Part shown: one piece after another, positions 23,562 through 32,362 of the stretch
How the letters are laid out: each line of letters opens with the position of its first letter
Position numbering within the stretch: the first letter of the stretch is position 1
Source: Paenibacillus sp. MAHUQ-63
GTDB taxonomy: Bacteria; Bacillota; Bacilli; Paenibacillales; NBRC-103111
Length of the DNA stretch: 64,000 nucleotides
Assembly: GCF_028765165.1 (NCBI RefSeq)
Contig: NZ_JARADB010000001.1
Location: forward strand, 1,736,001-1,800,000
Direction of reading: 5' to 3'
The notes under the pieces: generated by a model
Database searches by the model: none
What the model saw: the letters and a program-made list of their open reading frames with translations, nothing else
What the model was told of the DNA's origin: nothing
Position numbers and translations under genes: made by a program

Positions 23562-24110
23562 CTATTTCATCTCCAGAACCGGAATATGGAAAAACACAAT
23601 CAGGAACGCCGTACAAACCAAGCAAAGTAACCAAGCCCACAGCGGTTTCGCGAAATGCAGCCGGAGTCCGAGGAACATGAATACCCAGACAACGATGGAC
23701 CAAGCGAAGCTCCAGTTGTTGTGATAAGTCATTAAATGCGCAAAGAAGAACACCGCTTCGACGCCGGTAAAAGCAATTGACCAGGCCGCTATATAAACAA
23801 GCTGTTTCCACATCCGCGACTTCAAAGGATAATGCGTTAAATAGACCAGCACAATACAGGGGAGATTCGTGAAAGCGATCATGAAATCCGCCAATGTATG
23901 GTTGGGAATAGTCGACGTTTTATGAAACTGCCAAAGTTGGTGCTTATAAAGGAGCAGAGAAATGAAGAAATCCACACTAACGGCGAACAAGATAGTGGGA
24001 TAGTAGGTTCTCCAGTTTCTCCAATCCCCGAAACGCCACGCCGAAATCAGGCACAGCAGGGCCATAGCTATAGGTAAAGATGAACGAAAAAAGGCTGCTG
24101 CGTCACCCAT
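23562..24110 (-). CDS. CBO0543-type five-helix membrane protein
   Basis: A 182-residue integral membrane protein with about five hydrophobic segments. It resembles the uncharacterised CBO0543 family of Bacilli and Clostridia, with a conserved aromatic pattern (RTYYPTILFAVSVDFFISLL; HLMTYHNNWSFAWSIVVW). A related protein is encoded at 26,834-27,337, on the other side of the EamA/MocR pair. GGAG upstream supports the ATG at 24,110. No function is known and there is no operon partner. Confidence 0.72.
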   Translation of the reverse strand: MGDAAAFFRSSLPIAMALLCLISAWRFGDWRNWRTYYPTILFAVSVDFFISLLLYKHQLWQFHKTSTIPNHTLADFMIAFTNLPCIVLVYLTHYPLKSRMWKQLVYIAAWSIAFTGVEAVFFFAHLMTYHNNWSFAWSIVVWVFMFLGLRLHFAKPLWAWLLCLVCTAFLIVFFHIPVLEMK

Positions 24111-24211
24111 CGATTAACTCCATTCATAAAGCTTTACTTCCTGCAAGTTCACTCATCTGCTTGATACCTTAGTATTCCATTTATGGCTGTTTCGTATGAA
24201 TCATACAGTGG

Positions 24212-25138
24212 TTAACTTGCATTCGCGACCTGCTTCCCCCGGTTGTTCTTTCTAAGCAGCGCCCTCAAGCTGTCGAAATTGGCACAAATGGTGCCGGCGA
24301 TCACCGTCAGCACTCCCGCTGCGGTCAGCCATGTGATCGTTTCCCCATAAAAGACAACCCCGACCGCGAGAGCAATGAGCGGCGAGACATACAGCCATGT
24401 AGCCGGAAAGACTGGATTCGTCTTGGCTACAAGCCAATAAAACAAGCTGTGGCCGACCATGGATCCGATGACGGTCAAATAGAGCAGAGAACCGGCCGCC
24501 TTCGCATTCAACAGGCCTGAGACGTCGAACGGCTCCGTGAAAAAGGACAGGATGAGGAGCAGGCCTCCACCCCATATCATCTGGGCAGCGTTCAGGGCGA
24601 TCGGCGAAGCCTCGGGGAATTGCTGAATAACACGCTTGGCATAGAGAGCGCCGGAAGAATAGAACAATTCCCCGACGAGAATCGCTGCGCATCCCGCCAC
24701 CCAAGCGAGATTAGCCGCAATCGCCACATTCGGAAGCAGCAGAATGACAATGCCCGCGAAGCCCAGCATACAGCCGAATACGGACAGCCTCGTCGCTTTC
24801 AGCCGCAGCACGAAGGTTTGCAGCACGAGAATCATCATCGGCCCCGTGGCCGATAATACCGCAGCAATGCCGGATGCAACGTGCTGCTCCGCCCAATACA
24901 AAGTCGAGAACGTACCGAAGGTCAGTCCGATTCCCGTCAGCAGCATTTCCCGGCGGAACAGGTGAGCGAACCTGGCTTTCCCCCGCCATACCATCCAGCC
25001 AAATAATATCAAACCGGCTACTATAAATCTCAAGCCCGCTGAGAAAAATGGCGGCGCCGATGCATCCACCCCCACTTTAATCGCCAGAAACGTCGTGCCG
25101 AAAATAAAACAAACAAGCAAATAGTTCAAAATAATCAT
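24212..25138 (-). CDS. EamA/DMT family exporter divergent from a MocR regulator
   Basis: A 308-residue, 10-helix transporter with two EamA domains (FGTTFLAIKVGVDASAPPFFS near the start, core TTFLAIKVG; GELFYSSGALYAKR and VIGSMVGHSLFYWLVAK in the second half). AGGAGG supports the ATG at 25,138. The gene is divergent from a MocR-type regulator with about 125 bases between. EamA plus MocR pairs are common in Bacillales (for example ycxC/ycxD), with the regulator controlling the transporter. The substrate is probably an amino-acid-like or related small metabolite, but this is inference. Confidence 0.86.
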   Translation of the reverse strand: MIILNYLLVCFIFGTTFLAIKVGVDASAPPFFSAGLRFIVAGLILFGWMVWRGKARFAHLFRREMLLTGIGLTFGTFSTLYWAEQHVASGIAAVLSATGPMMILVLQTFVLRLKATRLSVFGCMLGFAGIVILLLPNVAIAANLAWVAGCAAILVGELFYSSGALYAKRVIQQFPEASPIALNAAQMIWGGGLLLILSFFTEPFDVSGLLNAKAAGSLLYLTVIGSMVGHSLFYWLVAKTNPVFPATWLYVSPLIALAVGVVFYGETITWLTAAGVLTVIAGTICANFDSLRALLRKNNRGKQVANAS

Positions 25139-25180
25139 AGCCCTGCCTCCTCTTGGTAAGTATCATACAAGGGACAGAAC

Positions 25181-25209
25181 AGAACAGTTGCCAATCTATA
25201 GAACAGTTA
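25181..25209. promoter_or_regulatory. Candidate MocR operator: direct repeats AGAACAGTT
   Basis: AGAACAGTT occurs at 25,181-25,189 and 25,200-25,208, a direct repeat with 19-bp period, and ACAGAAC precedes it at 25,174. Direct repeats about two helical turns apart are the usual target of MocR/PdxR regulators. The site lies between the two divergent genes. Confidence 0.5.
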
Positions 25210-25263
25210 ACCGTGGTTTAGGTTATTATAGTTATAGATACATAGATGGAGGGAGGAATCCGT

Positions 25264-26712
25264 ATGAAACGGTTTGGTACGCAATCCGCCACTGAGAAGA
25301 ACCTGCTTTTCAAGCAAGTATACGCGCACATAACGGCTAGAATCGATCGGGGCGAATGGAGAGCGCATGACAAGCTCCCTTCCGTCCGGGTTCTCGCCCA
25401 AGAGCTTCAGGTACACAGGCTGACTGTATTTCGGGCTTATCAGCTGCTAAAGCAATCGAACAGGGCTTATGTGAAAGAAAAGTCAGGTTACTATGTAAGT
25501 CCGAACGTAACGAAGGAAGGAACGGAATGGGCGGATCATGCCGGTCCGGGCTCCGGGAGCAGCCCCCTCCCGATCTCATCCCCTCTGCATAACGCCCTCT
25601 CGGACATTCAGCAAGTTCCTGTCTCTTACCAATTCTCGCAAGCGTTGATCGACCCTAATCTGCTCCCGAATCTGTTTCTATCCGAGCATGTGAAGCAGGT
25701 GTTCGATATTTATCCCAAACTGATGGGCACTTACTCCGGCGCACAAGGGGATGAGGAGCTTCGTGAGTACCTATGCCGCTATATGGCCAAACAACATGGC
25801 CTGCAGCTGACGACAGACGAAATGCTCATCACAACGGGCGGCCAGCAGGCTATCGATTTGCTTGCAAGGATCTATCTCCGGCCTATGGATCCCGTCTTGG
25901 TAGAGAGGCCCACGTACAGTGCAGCACTTGATATCTTCAGGCAGCAAGGAGCCCGGCTCCTACCCGTGGAAATCACGCGGGACGGTTACGATCTGGATCA
26001 GGTCGAGCATCTGATGAAGCAGTTCAAGCCGCGGCTGTTCTATATGAATCCAACCTTTCATAATCCGACGGGGTATACCGTTCCTGCGCCGCAGCGCAAG
26101 CGGCTGGTTGAGCTTGCCGAGCGGCATCGCTGCCTGCTGATTGAGGACGATGCGATTCACGAGATGTACCTGAAGGAGCCTCCTCCTCAGCCGTTCTTCG
26201 CTTATGATACCGAGGGCTGGGTTATTTACTTGCGGAGCTTCAGCAAATATATCGCGCCTGGTCTGCGCATCTGTGCCGTAATGGGCAGACCCATGGCGCT
26301 CAAGCCGCTAATCACGGCCAAGTCGTTAGCTGACAACGGTACGCCGCTGGTCAACCAGAAGATGTTCCTGCATTATTTCCAATCCGATCGCATGCAGCAG
26401 CATTTGGAGAAGCTGCGCATCGCTCTGCAGATTCGGAAAGAAATCGCCGAAGAGGAGCTGCGCCGGACCGGGTGGAACTGGACGAGTCCCAAAGGCGGCT
26501 TCAATTTATGGCTGCAGCTCCCGCCGCAGGTTCCCGTACAGGAGCTGCTGGAAGAGTGCTTGCGGCAGTCCGTCTCTTTCATTCCCGGCGTCATTTGCGA
26601 TCCTCTTAAGCAGATGTCGTCCTGTATCCGCTTGAGCTACTCCTTCGTGAATGAGAACCGCCTCCGTGAAGGGATTAGGCGGTTAATCGATATAGCTGAG
26701 CGGCTCCCCTGA
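25264..26712 (+). CDS. MocR/PdxR-type transcriptional regulator
   Basis: A 482-residue two-domain regulator. Residues about 10-80 form a GntR-type winged helix (KLPSVRVLAQELQVHRLTVFRAYQLL in part). A fold-type I aminotransferase-like domain follows (about 110-480) with the PLP lysine Lys328 in SFSKYIAPGLR and the conserved NPTFHNPTG. Such proteins use PLP or a PLP adduct as effector and are not active aminotransferases. GGAGG seven bases upstream selects the ATG at 25,264 over an ATG at 25,246. The adjacent divergent EamA gene is the likely target, together with its own promoter. Confidence 0.92.
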   Translation: MKRFGTQSATEKNLLFKQVYAHITARIDRGEWRAHDKLPSVRVLAQELQVHRLTVFRAYQLLKQSNRAYVKEKSGYYVSPNVTKEGTEWADHAGPGSGSSPLPISSPLHNALSDIQQVPVSYQFSQALIDPNLLPNLFLSEHVKQVFDIYPKLMGTYSGAQGDEELREYLCRYMAKQHGLQLTTDEMLITTGGQQAIDLLARIYLRPMDPVLVERPTYSAALDIFRQQGARLLPVEITRDGYDLDQVEHLMKQFKPRLFYMNPTFHNPTGYTVPAPQRKRLVELAERHRCLLIEDDAIHEMYLKEPPPQPFFAYDTEGWVIYLRSFSKYIAPGLRICAVMGRPMALKPLITAKSLADNGTPLVNQKMFLHYFQSDRMQQHLEKLRIALQIRKEIAEEELRRTGWNWTSPKGGFNLWLQLPPQVPVQELLEECLRQSVSFIPGVICDPLKQMSSCIRLSYSFVNENRLREGIRRLIDIAERLP

Positions 26713-26833
26713 ACACTCACTCGCGGCCTTAAGAGAATAGCTGCCAGCCGTCGATTAGAATTGCCAACTGGGGGTTACACTAACCGTACGAACCATATAG
26801 CTTTCTACTCTCATTATTAGGGGCTTGTTCTGC

Positions 26834-27337
26834 GTGATACTCATTACTAATTTACTCTTTTTGGCTGCGGCACTTGCGACAGGTGCTCGTAAAGAATGGC
26901 AGAAGTATTATGATGTGATGCTTTTTGTGTCGCTCTGCAATCTGCTATATAACTTCTTGTGCTATGATTATATGATCTGGGCGTTTCATCCTGATTTCCT
27001 GCTGAGTCATAAGACCGCCGATCTGTTAAATACATTCATTTTGCTGCCGAGCGCCGTGCTTCTCTATCTTCATTTCTATCCTGCCGCTGCGCTCAGCAAA
27101 AGGATCTACTACTTTATCTGGGTCGCAGGGTTCTCGACCATTGAATTCATTTGGCACGCGTTTGGCCGCATTGCTTATGAGCATGGATGGAACATCTACT
27201 GGTCAATCGCCTTCTATTTCACCATGTTCGGCACGATCCGGCTGCTCCATACGAGGCGTAAGGCCGGCTTGCTGGTTTCTTTGATAAGCGTTGTCTTTCT
27301 AGTCATTTACTATCGCGTCCCTCTTACAGGCAAATAA
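26834..27337 (+). CDS. CBO0543-type membrane protein, second copy
   Basis: A protein of about 167 residues with five hydrophobic segments, of the same uncharacterised type as the one at 23,562-24,110: an early KEWQKYYDVMLFVSLCN segment, then FHPDFLLSHKTADLLNTF and EHGWNIYWSIAFYF. The frame opens at TTG 26,825, but AGGGG at 26,819-26,823 is one base from it and 10 bases from the GTG at 26,834, so the latter is preferred. Function is unknown. A bidirectional terminator follows. Confidence 0.7.
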   Translation: MILITNLLFLAAALATGARKEWQKYYDVMLFVSLCNLLYNFLCYDYMIWAFHPDFLLSHKTADLLNTFILLPSAVLLYLHFYPAAALSKRIYYFIWVAGFSTIEFIWHAFGRIAYEHGWNIYWSIAFYFTMFGTIRLLHTRRKAGLLVSLISVVFLVIYYRVPLTGK

Positions 27338-27339
27338 AA

Positions 27340-27382
27340 AAGCTGTTCCCGTCGGGTCCTAAGACCTCATCCGGAACAGCTT
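27340..27382. terminator. Bidirectional terminator
   Basis: AAGCTGTTCC (27,340-27,349) pairs with GGAACAGCTT (27,373-27,382). T-rich tails are present on both sides, stronger on the minus strand (TTTTTTA), where it ends the thuA-like gene. Confidence 0.82.
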
Positions 27383-27397
27383 ATTTCATTTCATAAC

Positions 27398-28138
27398 CTA
27401 AGCTTTCACTTTCGCTTTAATCTCTTCCAGCGGTTTGTGATTGCCGTATTTCGGATACTCGCGCGTAGAAGGAGCAGCCCAATGAACGGCATTGGAGATC
27501 ACGCGGCGAATTTGCTCGTTATAGTACGTACGGTAGGTTTCATGACCAGGGCGGAAATAGAAGATCTTCCCGTTCCCGCGGTTAAACGTGCAGCCGCTGC
27601 GGAACACTTCTCCGCCTTCGAACCAGGACACCATGATCAGCTCATCCGGCTGTGGGATATCGAAGTGCTCGCCGTACATTTCCTCAGCTTCAAGGTCAAT
27701 ATACTCCCCGATGCCTTCTACGATCGGATGGCCCGGCGCCACGACCCAAATGCGCTCTTTCTCGTCCGCTTCACGCCATTTGAGGTCGCAGGATGTGCCC
27801 ATCAGCTTCTTGAACACTTTGGAGAAGTGTCCGGAATGCAGCACGATAAGCCCCATGCCTTGCCATACGCGCTTCTGAACGCGCTCTACAATTTCGTCCT
27901 GCACGTCGCCATGCGCTTTATGTCCCCACCAAATCAGAACGTCCGTATGATTCAAAACCTCTTCCGTCAGGCCGTGCTCAGGCTCATCCAAGGTTGCATA
28001 AGTGACAGCGACATCCCCGCTGATTCCTTCGCCGATCGCAGTATGAATGCCGTCCGGGTAGGCAGCGCGTACGATTTCACTTTCTTTCTCATGACGAAAC
28101 TCATTCCAAACCGTAACTCTCAGCTTCTGACTCATCAT
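27398..28138 (-). CDS. ThuA domain protein
   Basis: A 246-residue soluble protein of the ThuA family, which has a class I glutamine-amidotransferase-like fold without the full catalytic triad. Visible cues are [35 protein letters not shown] and [19 protein letters not shown], in family order. ThuA proteins occur in sugar (trehalose-like) utilisation loci; the reaction is not firmly established. GGAGGG five bases upstream supports the ATG at 28,138. It is divergent from an AraC-type sugar-sensing regulator, which probably controls it. Confidence 0.87.
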   Translation of the reverse strand: MMSQKLRVTVWNEFRHEKESEIVRAAYPDGIHTAIGEGISGDVAVTYATLDEPEHGLTEEVLNHTDVLIWWGHKAHGDVQDEIVERVQKRVWQGMGLIVLHSGHFSKVFKKLMGTSCDLKWREADEKERIWVVAPGHPIVEGIGEYIDLEAEEMYGEHFDIPQPDELIMVSWFEGGEVFRSGCTFNRGNGKIFYFRPGHETYRTYYNEQIRRVISNAVHWAAPSTREYPKYGNHKPLEEIKAKVKA

Positions 28139-28341
28139 CTATTCCCTCCAAGAAATCGTATTCATTCTTAATTCTGAGTATAGTCAGTCCTTGCCGGGAA
28201 TGAAAGACAAGATTGTGCTTAGTTATTATGCAATAGTGTCCTTTCCGGTTAAACAATGCTATACTTTTGGTTGATAAATCTTATTTCCATGCACGTTCTA
28301 CATATTCAAAAATGTCCTTACCTAGCGAGGTCTACATATCC

Positions 28342-29277
28342 ATGGAACCTGTAACCACTTCTTTCACCGAAATTATCAATGAAGAAGTCATCTATCAGAA
28401 TCCGCTGCTGTTCCTGAAAATCTGGGAGCTCAGCTTCGACTCTTCGCAGTTCGGGCCTCCCAGCCCCTGGAGCTGGCATTCGCACAAGCAGGTGGAGTTT
28501 CTGGTCGTCACGGAAGGCCTGCTCGGCATCCAAACCAAGCATGAGCATACGGTGCTTTCGCCTGGCGACGTCATGGTTCTGGGCTCGTCCCAACCGCACC
28601 GGACCTACAAATATTCCGCCGGACCTCTACGGCAGATCGTGTTCCAAATCGATCTCAAGCAGCATTTTGACCTCAGTACGATGCCCTATCTGCACTGCTT
28701 CTCCGAGCTCACGCATCCGCTGGAGGAGTTCAACGAGCTGTTCCGTACCCATACGGACGTGAAACAGGCCGCTTATGAGCTGATCAATCAGATTTATGAA
28801 GAGTCGCAATCACGTAAGATCGGCTACGAGCTCGCCATCAGTGCGGCGGTCAAAAATCTGCTCCTGCTCCTGCTGCGCAGCGATAACCGCAACCTGTCCG
28901 CGCATGCCGACGAGTCCGGGATCGCCCGCCTGCGGCCGGCGCTTGACTACATCGATCGGCATCTCAGCCAGCGAATTACCGTGGAAGACGTCTGCACCCT
29001 GCTCAATCTGAGCTATCATTACTTTATAAAGTATTTCAAAAAAGTGATGGGGATATCCTTCGTGGATTACGTCAATTACAAACGCATCAAAAAAGCCGAG
29101 CGTCTCCTTCTGACAGGCGACCTCAGCATGATGGATGTCAGCTTCGAAGTGGGCATTCTGAATATGGCCCAGTTCTACAAGCTGTTCAAGCGGCATAATC
29201 AATGCTCGCCCAAAGAATTCAAACAGCGCATGCGCAGCCAGGCAGGGGCGCCGCCCCTGCTCGCGCAAGCGGATTAA
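28342..29277 (+). CDS. AraC-family regulator with N-terminal cupin
   Basis: A 311-residue regulator. The N-terminal half is a cupin-type ligand domain (WSWHSHKQVEFLVV and LSPGDVMVLGSSQPHR). The C-terminal 100 residues hold two HTH motifs (ITVEDVCTLLNLSYHYFIKYFKK and SFEVGILNMAQFYKLFKRH, both in part) and the CSPKEFKQRM ending. The frame is open to 28,267, but GAGGT upstream of the ATG at 28,342 makes this the likely start. It is divergent from the ThuA gene across about 200 bases, consistent with regulating it in response to a carbohydrate-related signal. Confidence 0.87.
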   Translation: MEPVTTSFTEIINEEVIYQNPLLFLKIWELSFDSSQFGPPSPWSWHSHKQVEFLVVTEGLLGIQTKHEHTVLSPGDVMVLGSSQPHRTYKYSAGPLRQIVFQIDLKQHFDLSTMPYLHCFSELTHPLEEFNELFRTHTDVKQAAYELINQIYEESQSRKIGYELAISAAVKNLLLLLLRSDNRNLSAHADESGIARLRPALDYIDRHLSQRITVEDVCTLLNLSYHYFIKYFKKVMGISFVDYVNYKRIKKAERLLLTGDLSMMDVSFEVGILNMAQFYKLFKRHNQCSPKEFKQRMRSQAGAPPLLAQAD

Positions 29278-29281
29278 CCCG

Positions 29282-30154
29282 TCAGCCGGGCAAGAAGCCC
29301 TCCTGGCTGACGAGCACACGCTCCTGCGGGAAATGCCGCAGGAGCTGTTCGTGCACGCGCTTGAACGCGTCCGGACCGTACCAGTCCGGCAGCCCCAGCG
29401 CGTCGTAGATGGCGCGCACGCCGATGCGCGCCGTGCGGCGGCCTCCGCTGCCGTCGCCCATGAAGTAATCGTCGATGCACACCCGCTCGACGATGCCCGC
29501 CAGCCGCTCGGCGAAATGCTCCGAGCTCGGCAGCACCGGCGCTATCGCGGCCTGCACGGGTATGCCGCGTGCGGCCAGCTCGCGCAGCGCCGCCAGCCGC
29601 GCCGGGATCGGCGGCGCGGACGAAGCGAACGCCCGGCGGATGTCCTCGCGGTCCGTCTCCACCGTCATGCTGACCCGGACCCGGCAGCCGAGCGCCTGCA
29701 GCAGGTCCGCGTCCCGCTTCACCAGCGGGCTGCGGGTTTGGACGAACACGAAGTCCGGCGGCTCCGCGATCATCGCTTCCAGGAGCGAGCGGGTAAGCCG
29801 CTCTTGATACTCCAGGGGCTGATAAGGGTCCGTCGCCGAGGACATGAAAATGGTCACAGGTCCCCGGCGCTTCGCCTTGGCCAGCTCCTCCGCCAGCAAG
29901 GCCGCCGCATTCTCCTTCACATCGACCCACGAGCCCCATGCTTCGCTGCGAAACAAAGCCACCGGCATCTGCCGCACATAACAATAAGAACAGGCAAACG
30001 CGCAGCCGATGTACGGATTTAACGTATGTGTATAACCCTCTAGGAAGCCGCTTGCTTTCGTGAGCAGCCCTTTGGCCGTCTTGCGGTTAACCTCGATCTG
30101 CAGAATAGACGCCCCCTTTTTCCAAACGAAGCAGCCTGTCCTTATTCGCCACAC
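29282..30154 (-). CDS. SPL-like radical SAM protein in the ada operon
   Basis: A radical SAM protein of up to 290 residues with the cluster motif C-AFA-C-SY-C preceded by YTHTLNPYIGC, as in the SPL (spore photoproduct lyase)-like group. FMSSATDPYQPLE and VQTRSPLVKRDADLL are further family cues. True spore photoproduct lyase has a different N-terminal domain and a conserved extra cysteine that I could not confirm here. Start choice is difficult: GTG at 30,154 overlaps the adaB-like gene by 68 bases, and no ATG/GTG/TTG lies closer. An AAAAGGGGGCG sequence followed by ATT and CTG codons near 30,103-30,106 hints at a non-standard start. It is third in an operon with adaA and adaB. Confidence 0.8.
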   Translation of the reverse strand: MWRIRTGCFVWKKGASILQIEVNRKTAKGLLTKASGFLEGYTHTLNPYIGCAFACSYCYVRQMPVALFRSEAWGSWVDVKENAAALLAEELAKAKRRGPVTIFMSSATDPYQPLEYQERLTRSLLEAMIAEPPDFVFVQTRSPLVKRDADLLQALGCRVRVSMTVETDREDIRRAFASSAPPIPARLAALRELAARGIPVQAAIAPVLPSSEHFAERLAGIVERVCIDDYFMGDGSGGRRTARIGVRAIYDALGLPDWYGPDAFKRVHEQLLRHFPQERVLVSQEGFLPG

Positions 30155-30668
30155 CTCCGCGATAGCCGGTCAAAGCGCCGTTCTTCCCGACGACACGGTG
30201 GCACGGGACAACGATGAGCACCGGGTTGGCGCCAATGGCTGTGCCTACGGCCCGAACCGCGCTTGCCTTATCGAGCTGCCGGGCGATCTCCGTATAACTG
30301 GCCGTCCGCCCGTGCGGGATGCGGTAAAGCTCCCGCCATACCGCCTGCTGAAAGGCCGTCCCGCGCAGCGCGACCGGCAGCGTGAACGTCTCGCGCATCC
30401 CCTGCAGATACTCCTCCAACTGCTGTGTGTAAGGGGCTAGCATGGCCTGATCTTGGATCCATTGATAATTCGGGAAATGGCGCTGTCCCCATGTGAATAA
30501 ATCCCGCCAAGCTTCCTCGCTCACCGCCCCTTCCTCCGCCGCTCCCTCATGAAATTGCAGATAGACAAGTCCTTCGTCCGTTGCCGCCATCACGAACCCG
30601 CTATCCGCCAGTCGTACACTGCCCCAATAGATCGATTTCAAAGCGGGTCCGGCTTCTTTCGTTTGCAT
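30087..30668 (-). CDS. adaB: Methylated-DNA-[protein]-cysteine S-methyltransferase
   Basis: A 193-residue repair protein that moves methyl groups from O6-methylguanine to itself. The acceptor Cys156 lies in VVPCHRVVG, and the DNA-binding helix stretch GTAFQQAVWRELYRIPHGRT precedes it, core TAFQQAVW. The frame extends further upstream, but GGAGG lies nine bases before the ATG at 30,668. It starts 22 bases after the adaA stop, as in the B. subtilis adaA-adaB operon. Ogt would be an equally valid name by family; the context favours AdaB. Confidence 0.92.
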   Translation of the reverse strand: MQTKEAGPALKSIYWGSVRLADSGFVMAATDEGLVYLQFHEGAAEEGAVSEEAWRDLFTWGQRHFPNYQWIQDQAMLAPYTQQLEEYLQGMRETFTLPVALRGTAFQQAVWRELYRIPHGRTASYTEIARQLDKASAVRAVGTAIGANPVLIVVPCHRVVGKNGALTGYRGGVANKDRLLRLEKGGVYSADRG

Positions 30669-30690
30669 ATGGGAACCTCCTCGGTTATGT

Positions 30691-31233
30691 TTAAATAGCA
30701 GCCGTTTGACGATACTCCGTTGGGGTGAGTCCGGTTTTCTTCTGAAATAACGTGGCGAAGTGCGCCGCGTTCCCAATCCCTACCCGGCCGCCGACCATAC
30801 TCACCGGCATTTCCGTTTCCAGGAGAAGCCGCTTGGCGGCGTCCACTCGCGTCTGCTGCAAATAAGTTAACGGCGTAACGCCTTTCACTCTCTTGAACGT
30901 TCTCTGCAAATGATAAATGCTGGCGTAGAAATGATCCGCCAAGACGGCGAGCGTAATCGGCTCGGCATAGGACTCGGCTATATAACCGGCGATGAGATCC
31001 GTCCACTCTTCGTCCGGCAGCCGCATGCCGTCGGGCCTGCATCTTTTGCATGGACGGAAGTTCTCGGCGGCCGCGGCCTGCCGATTGCCAAAGATACGCA
31101 CATGCTCCCGCTTCGGCACCCGCGATTTGCAGGAAGGCCTGCAGAAGATGCCCGTTGTCGTAACCGCATAATAAAATGTGCCGTCATAAGCCGCATCATT
31201 GGATACAATCGCTTGCCAATATCGTTCTTGCAT
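30691..31233 (-). CDS. adaA: AdaA-type methylphosphotriester sensor and activator
   Basis: A 180-residue protein with an N-terminal Ada metal-binding domain. Four cysteines are visible as Cys31/Cys35 (FCRPSCKSR) and Cys62/Cys65 (CKRC). An AraC-type double HTH fills the second half (ITLAVLADHFYASIYHLQR, MVGGRVGIGNAAHFATLF). Transfer of a methyl group from a DNA phosphotriester to the first cysteine turns such proteins into transcriptional activators of the adaptive response. It heads the adaA-adaB-radical SAM operon and faces alkA, both likely targets. Confidence 0.93.
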   Translation of the reverse strand: MQERYWQAIVSNDAAYDGTFYYAVTTTGIFCRPSCKSRVPKREHVRIFGNRQAAAAENFRPCKRCRPDGMRLPDEEWTDLIAGYIAESYAEPITLAVLADHFYASIYHLQRTFKRVKGVTPLTYLQQTRVDAAKRLLLETEMPVSMVGGRVGIGNAAHFATLFQKKTGLTPTEYRQTAAI

Positions 31234-31396
31234 AGCTCCCGCTCCTCTTCCGCACCTTGATGTTTACAAACTCAGTATACCCAAACGAATTCGCTCTTGT
31301 AAGGGCTGCGAGATGAGAAAGCAAGATTACGAAAGCCGCTTTCGGCGATAATAGCGGAAGGGAAGCCCCCATCACCTATAATAGGAGACATATACG

Positions 31397-32338
31397 ATGC
31401 CGTCATATCAGCCAGGAACACTGCCATGGTGCGAGCAGACAAGCACGCTTACTTTGCCGCTACCTGCTATTTTCAATTACGAGCACAATCTCGGATACTT
31501 AAGCCGTTCTACCAATGAGTGTCTATTCCATGTGGATAACTCCGATATTTACAAGCTCCTCCCCGTTGGGGATAACCTCGTGCTGATCGCTGTCAACAGT
31601 CCGGATAATAAGGAGCTGCACATTCGCATCTTGTCCGGTCCGGAGGACCTCTCAAGCCCGCTCCTGCATGAGGCGATAGCCCGCTATGTGTGGGGGTGGT
31701 TCGACCTCGAGACCGACCTGGAGCCATTCTACGAGCTGGCGGGCAGCGATCCTCTCCTCAGCCGGGTCACGCAGGACTTCTACGGGCTGCGCCTGCTCGG
31801 CATCCCCGATTTGTTCGAGGCGATGAGCTGGGGCATTATCGGGCAGCAGATCAATCTAACCTTTGCTTATACGCTCAAAAGGCGTCTTGTTGAAGCATAC
31901 GGCACGCCGCTTACCTGGCAGGACCGGACATACTGGGCGTTCCCCGCGCCGGAACGGATTGCCGGACTGGCCCCCGAGGCTTTGACCGCTCTTCAATTCA
32001 CGGGGAAGAAAGCCGAGTACTTGATCGGCGTCGCCCGCCTGATGGCGGAAGGCACCTTGAGCTTAGAAGCTCTGCTGGAGCGAGGCGATTATGGAGCTAT
32101 GGAGCAAGAGCTGCTGAGCATCCGGGGCATCGGCCCTTGGACGGCCAATTATGTGCTCATGCGCTGCCTGCGCAATCCCGCCGCTTTCCCCATTGCGGAC
32201 GTCGGCCTGCACAACGCGCTTAAGCATGTGCTGGGCTTGGAGGCCAAACCGACCCTGCCGGAGATTCGCCGGCTGGCCGAGGGATGGAAAGGCTGGGAGG
32301 CCTACGCTACATTTTACCTATGGCGTGTTCTATACTAG
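31397..32338 (+). CDS. alkA: DNA-3-methyladenine glycosylase AlkA
   Basis: A 313-residue HhH-GPD glycosylase. The helix-hairpin-helix LLSIRGIGPWTANYVLMR is followed by the catalytic Asp268 in FPIADVGLH. The N-terminal 120 residues form the AlkA-specific beta domain. It removes alkylated purines to start base excision repair. It is divergent from adaA with about 160 bases between, the same arrangement as B. subtilis alkA/adaAB. AGGAG precedes the ATG at 31,397. An AAAGCAAGA at 31,318-31,326 loosely resembles Ada recognition sequences, but I do not rely on it. Confidence 0.93.
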   Translation: MPSYQPGTLPWCEQTSTLTLPLPAIFNYEHNLGYLSRSTNECLFHVDNSDIYKLLPVGDNLVLIAVNSPDNKELHIRILSGPEDLSSPLLHEAIARYVWGWFDLETDLEPFYELAGSDPLLSRVTQDFYGLRLLGIPDLFEAMSWGIIGQQINLTFAYTLKRRLVEAYGTPLTWQDRTYWAFPAPERIAGLAPEALTALQFTGKKAEYLIGVARLMAEGTLSLEALLERGDYGAMEQELLSIRGIGPWTANYVLMRCLRNPAAFPIADVGLHNALKHVLGLEAKPTLPEIRRLAEGWKGWEAYATFYLWRVLY

Positions 32339-32362
32339 CGCTTAGAAGGAGCGACGATCACC

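Noticed and set aside
31318..31326. AAAGCAAGA as an Ada operator between adaA and alkA
   Set aside because: It resembles Ada recognition sequences only loosely and lacks a second matching element in a suitable position; it is mentioned in the alkA entry but not annotated.
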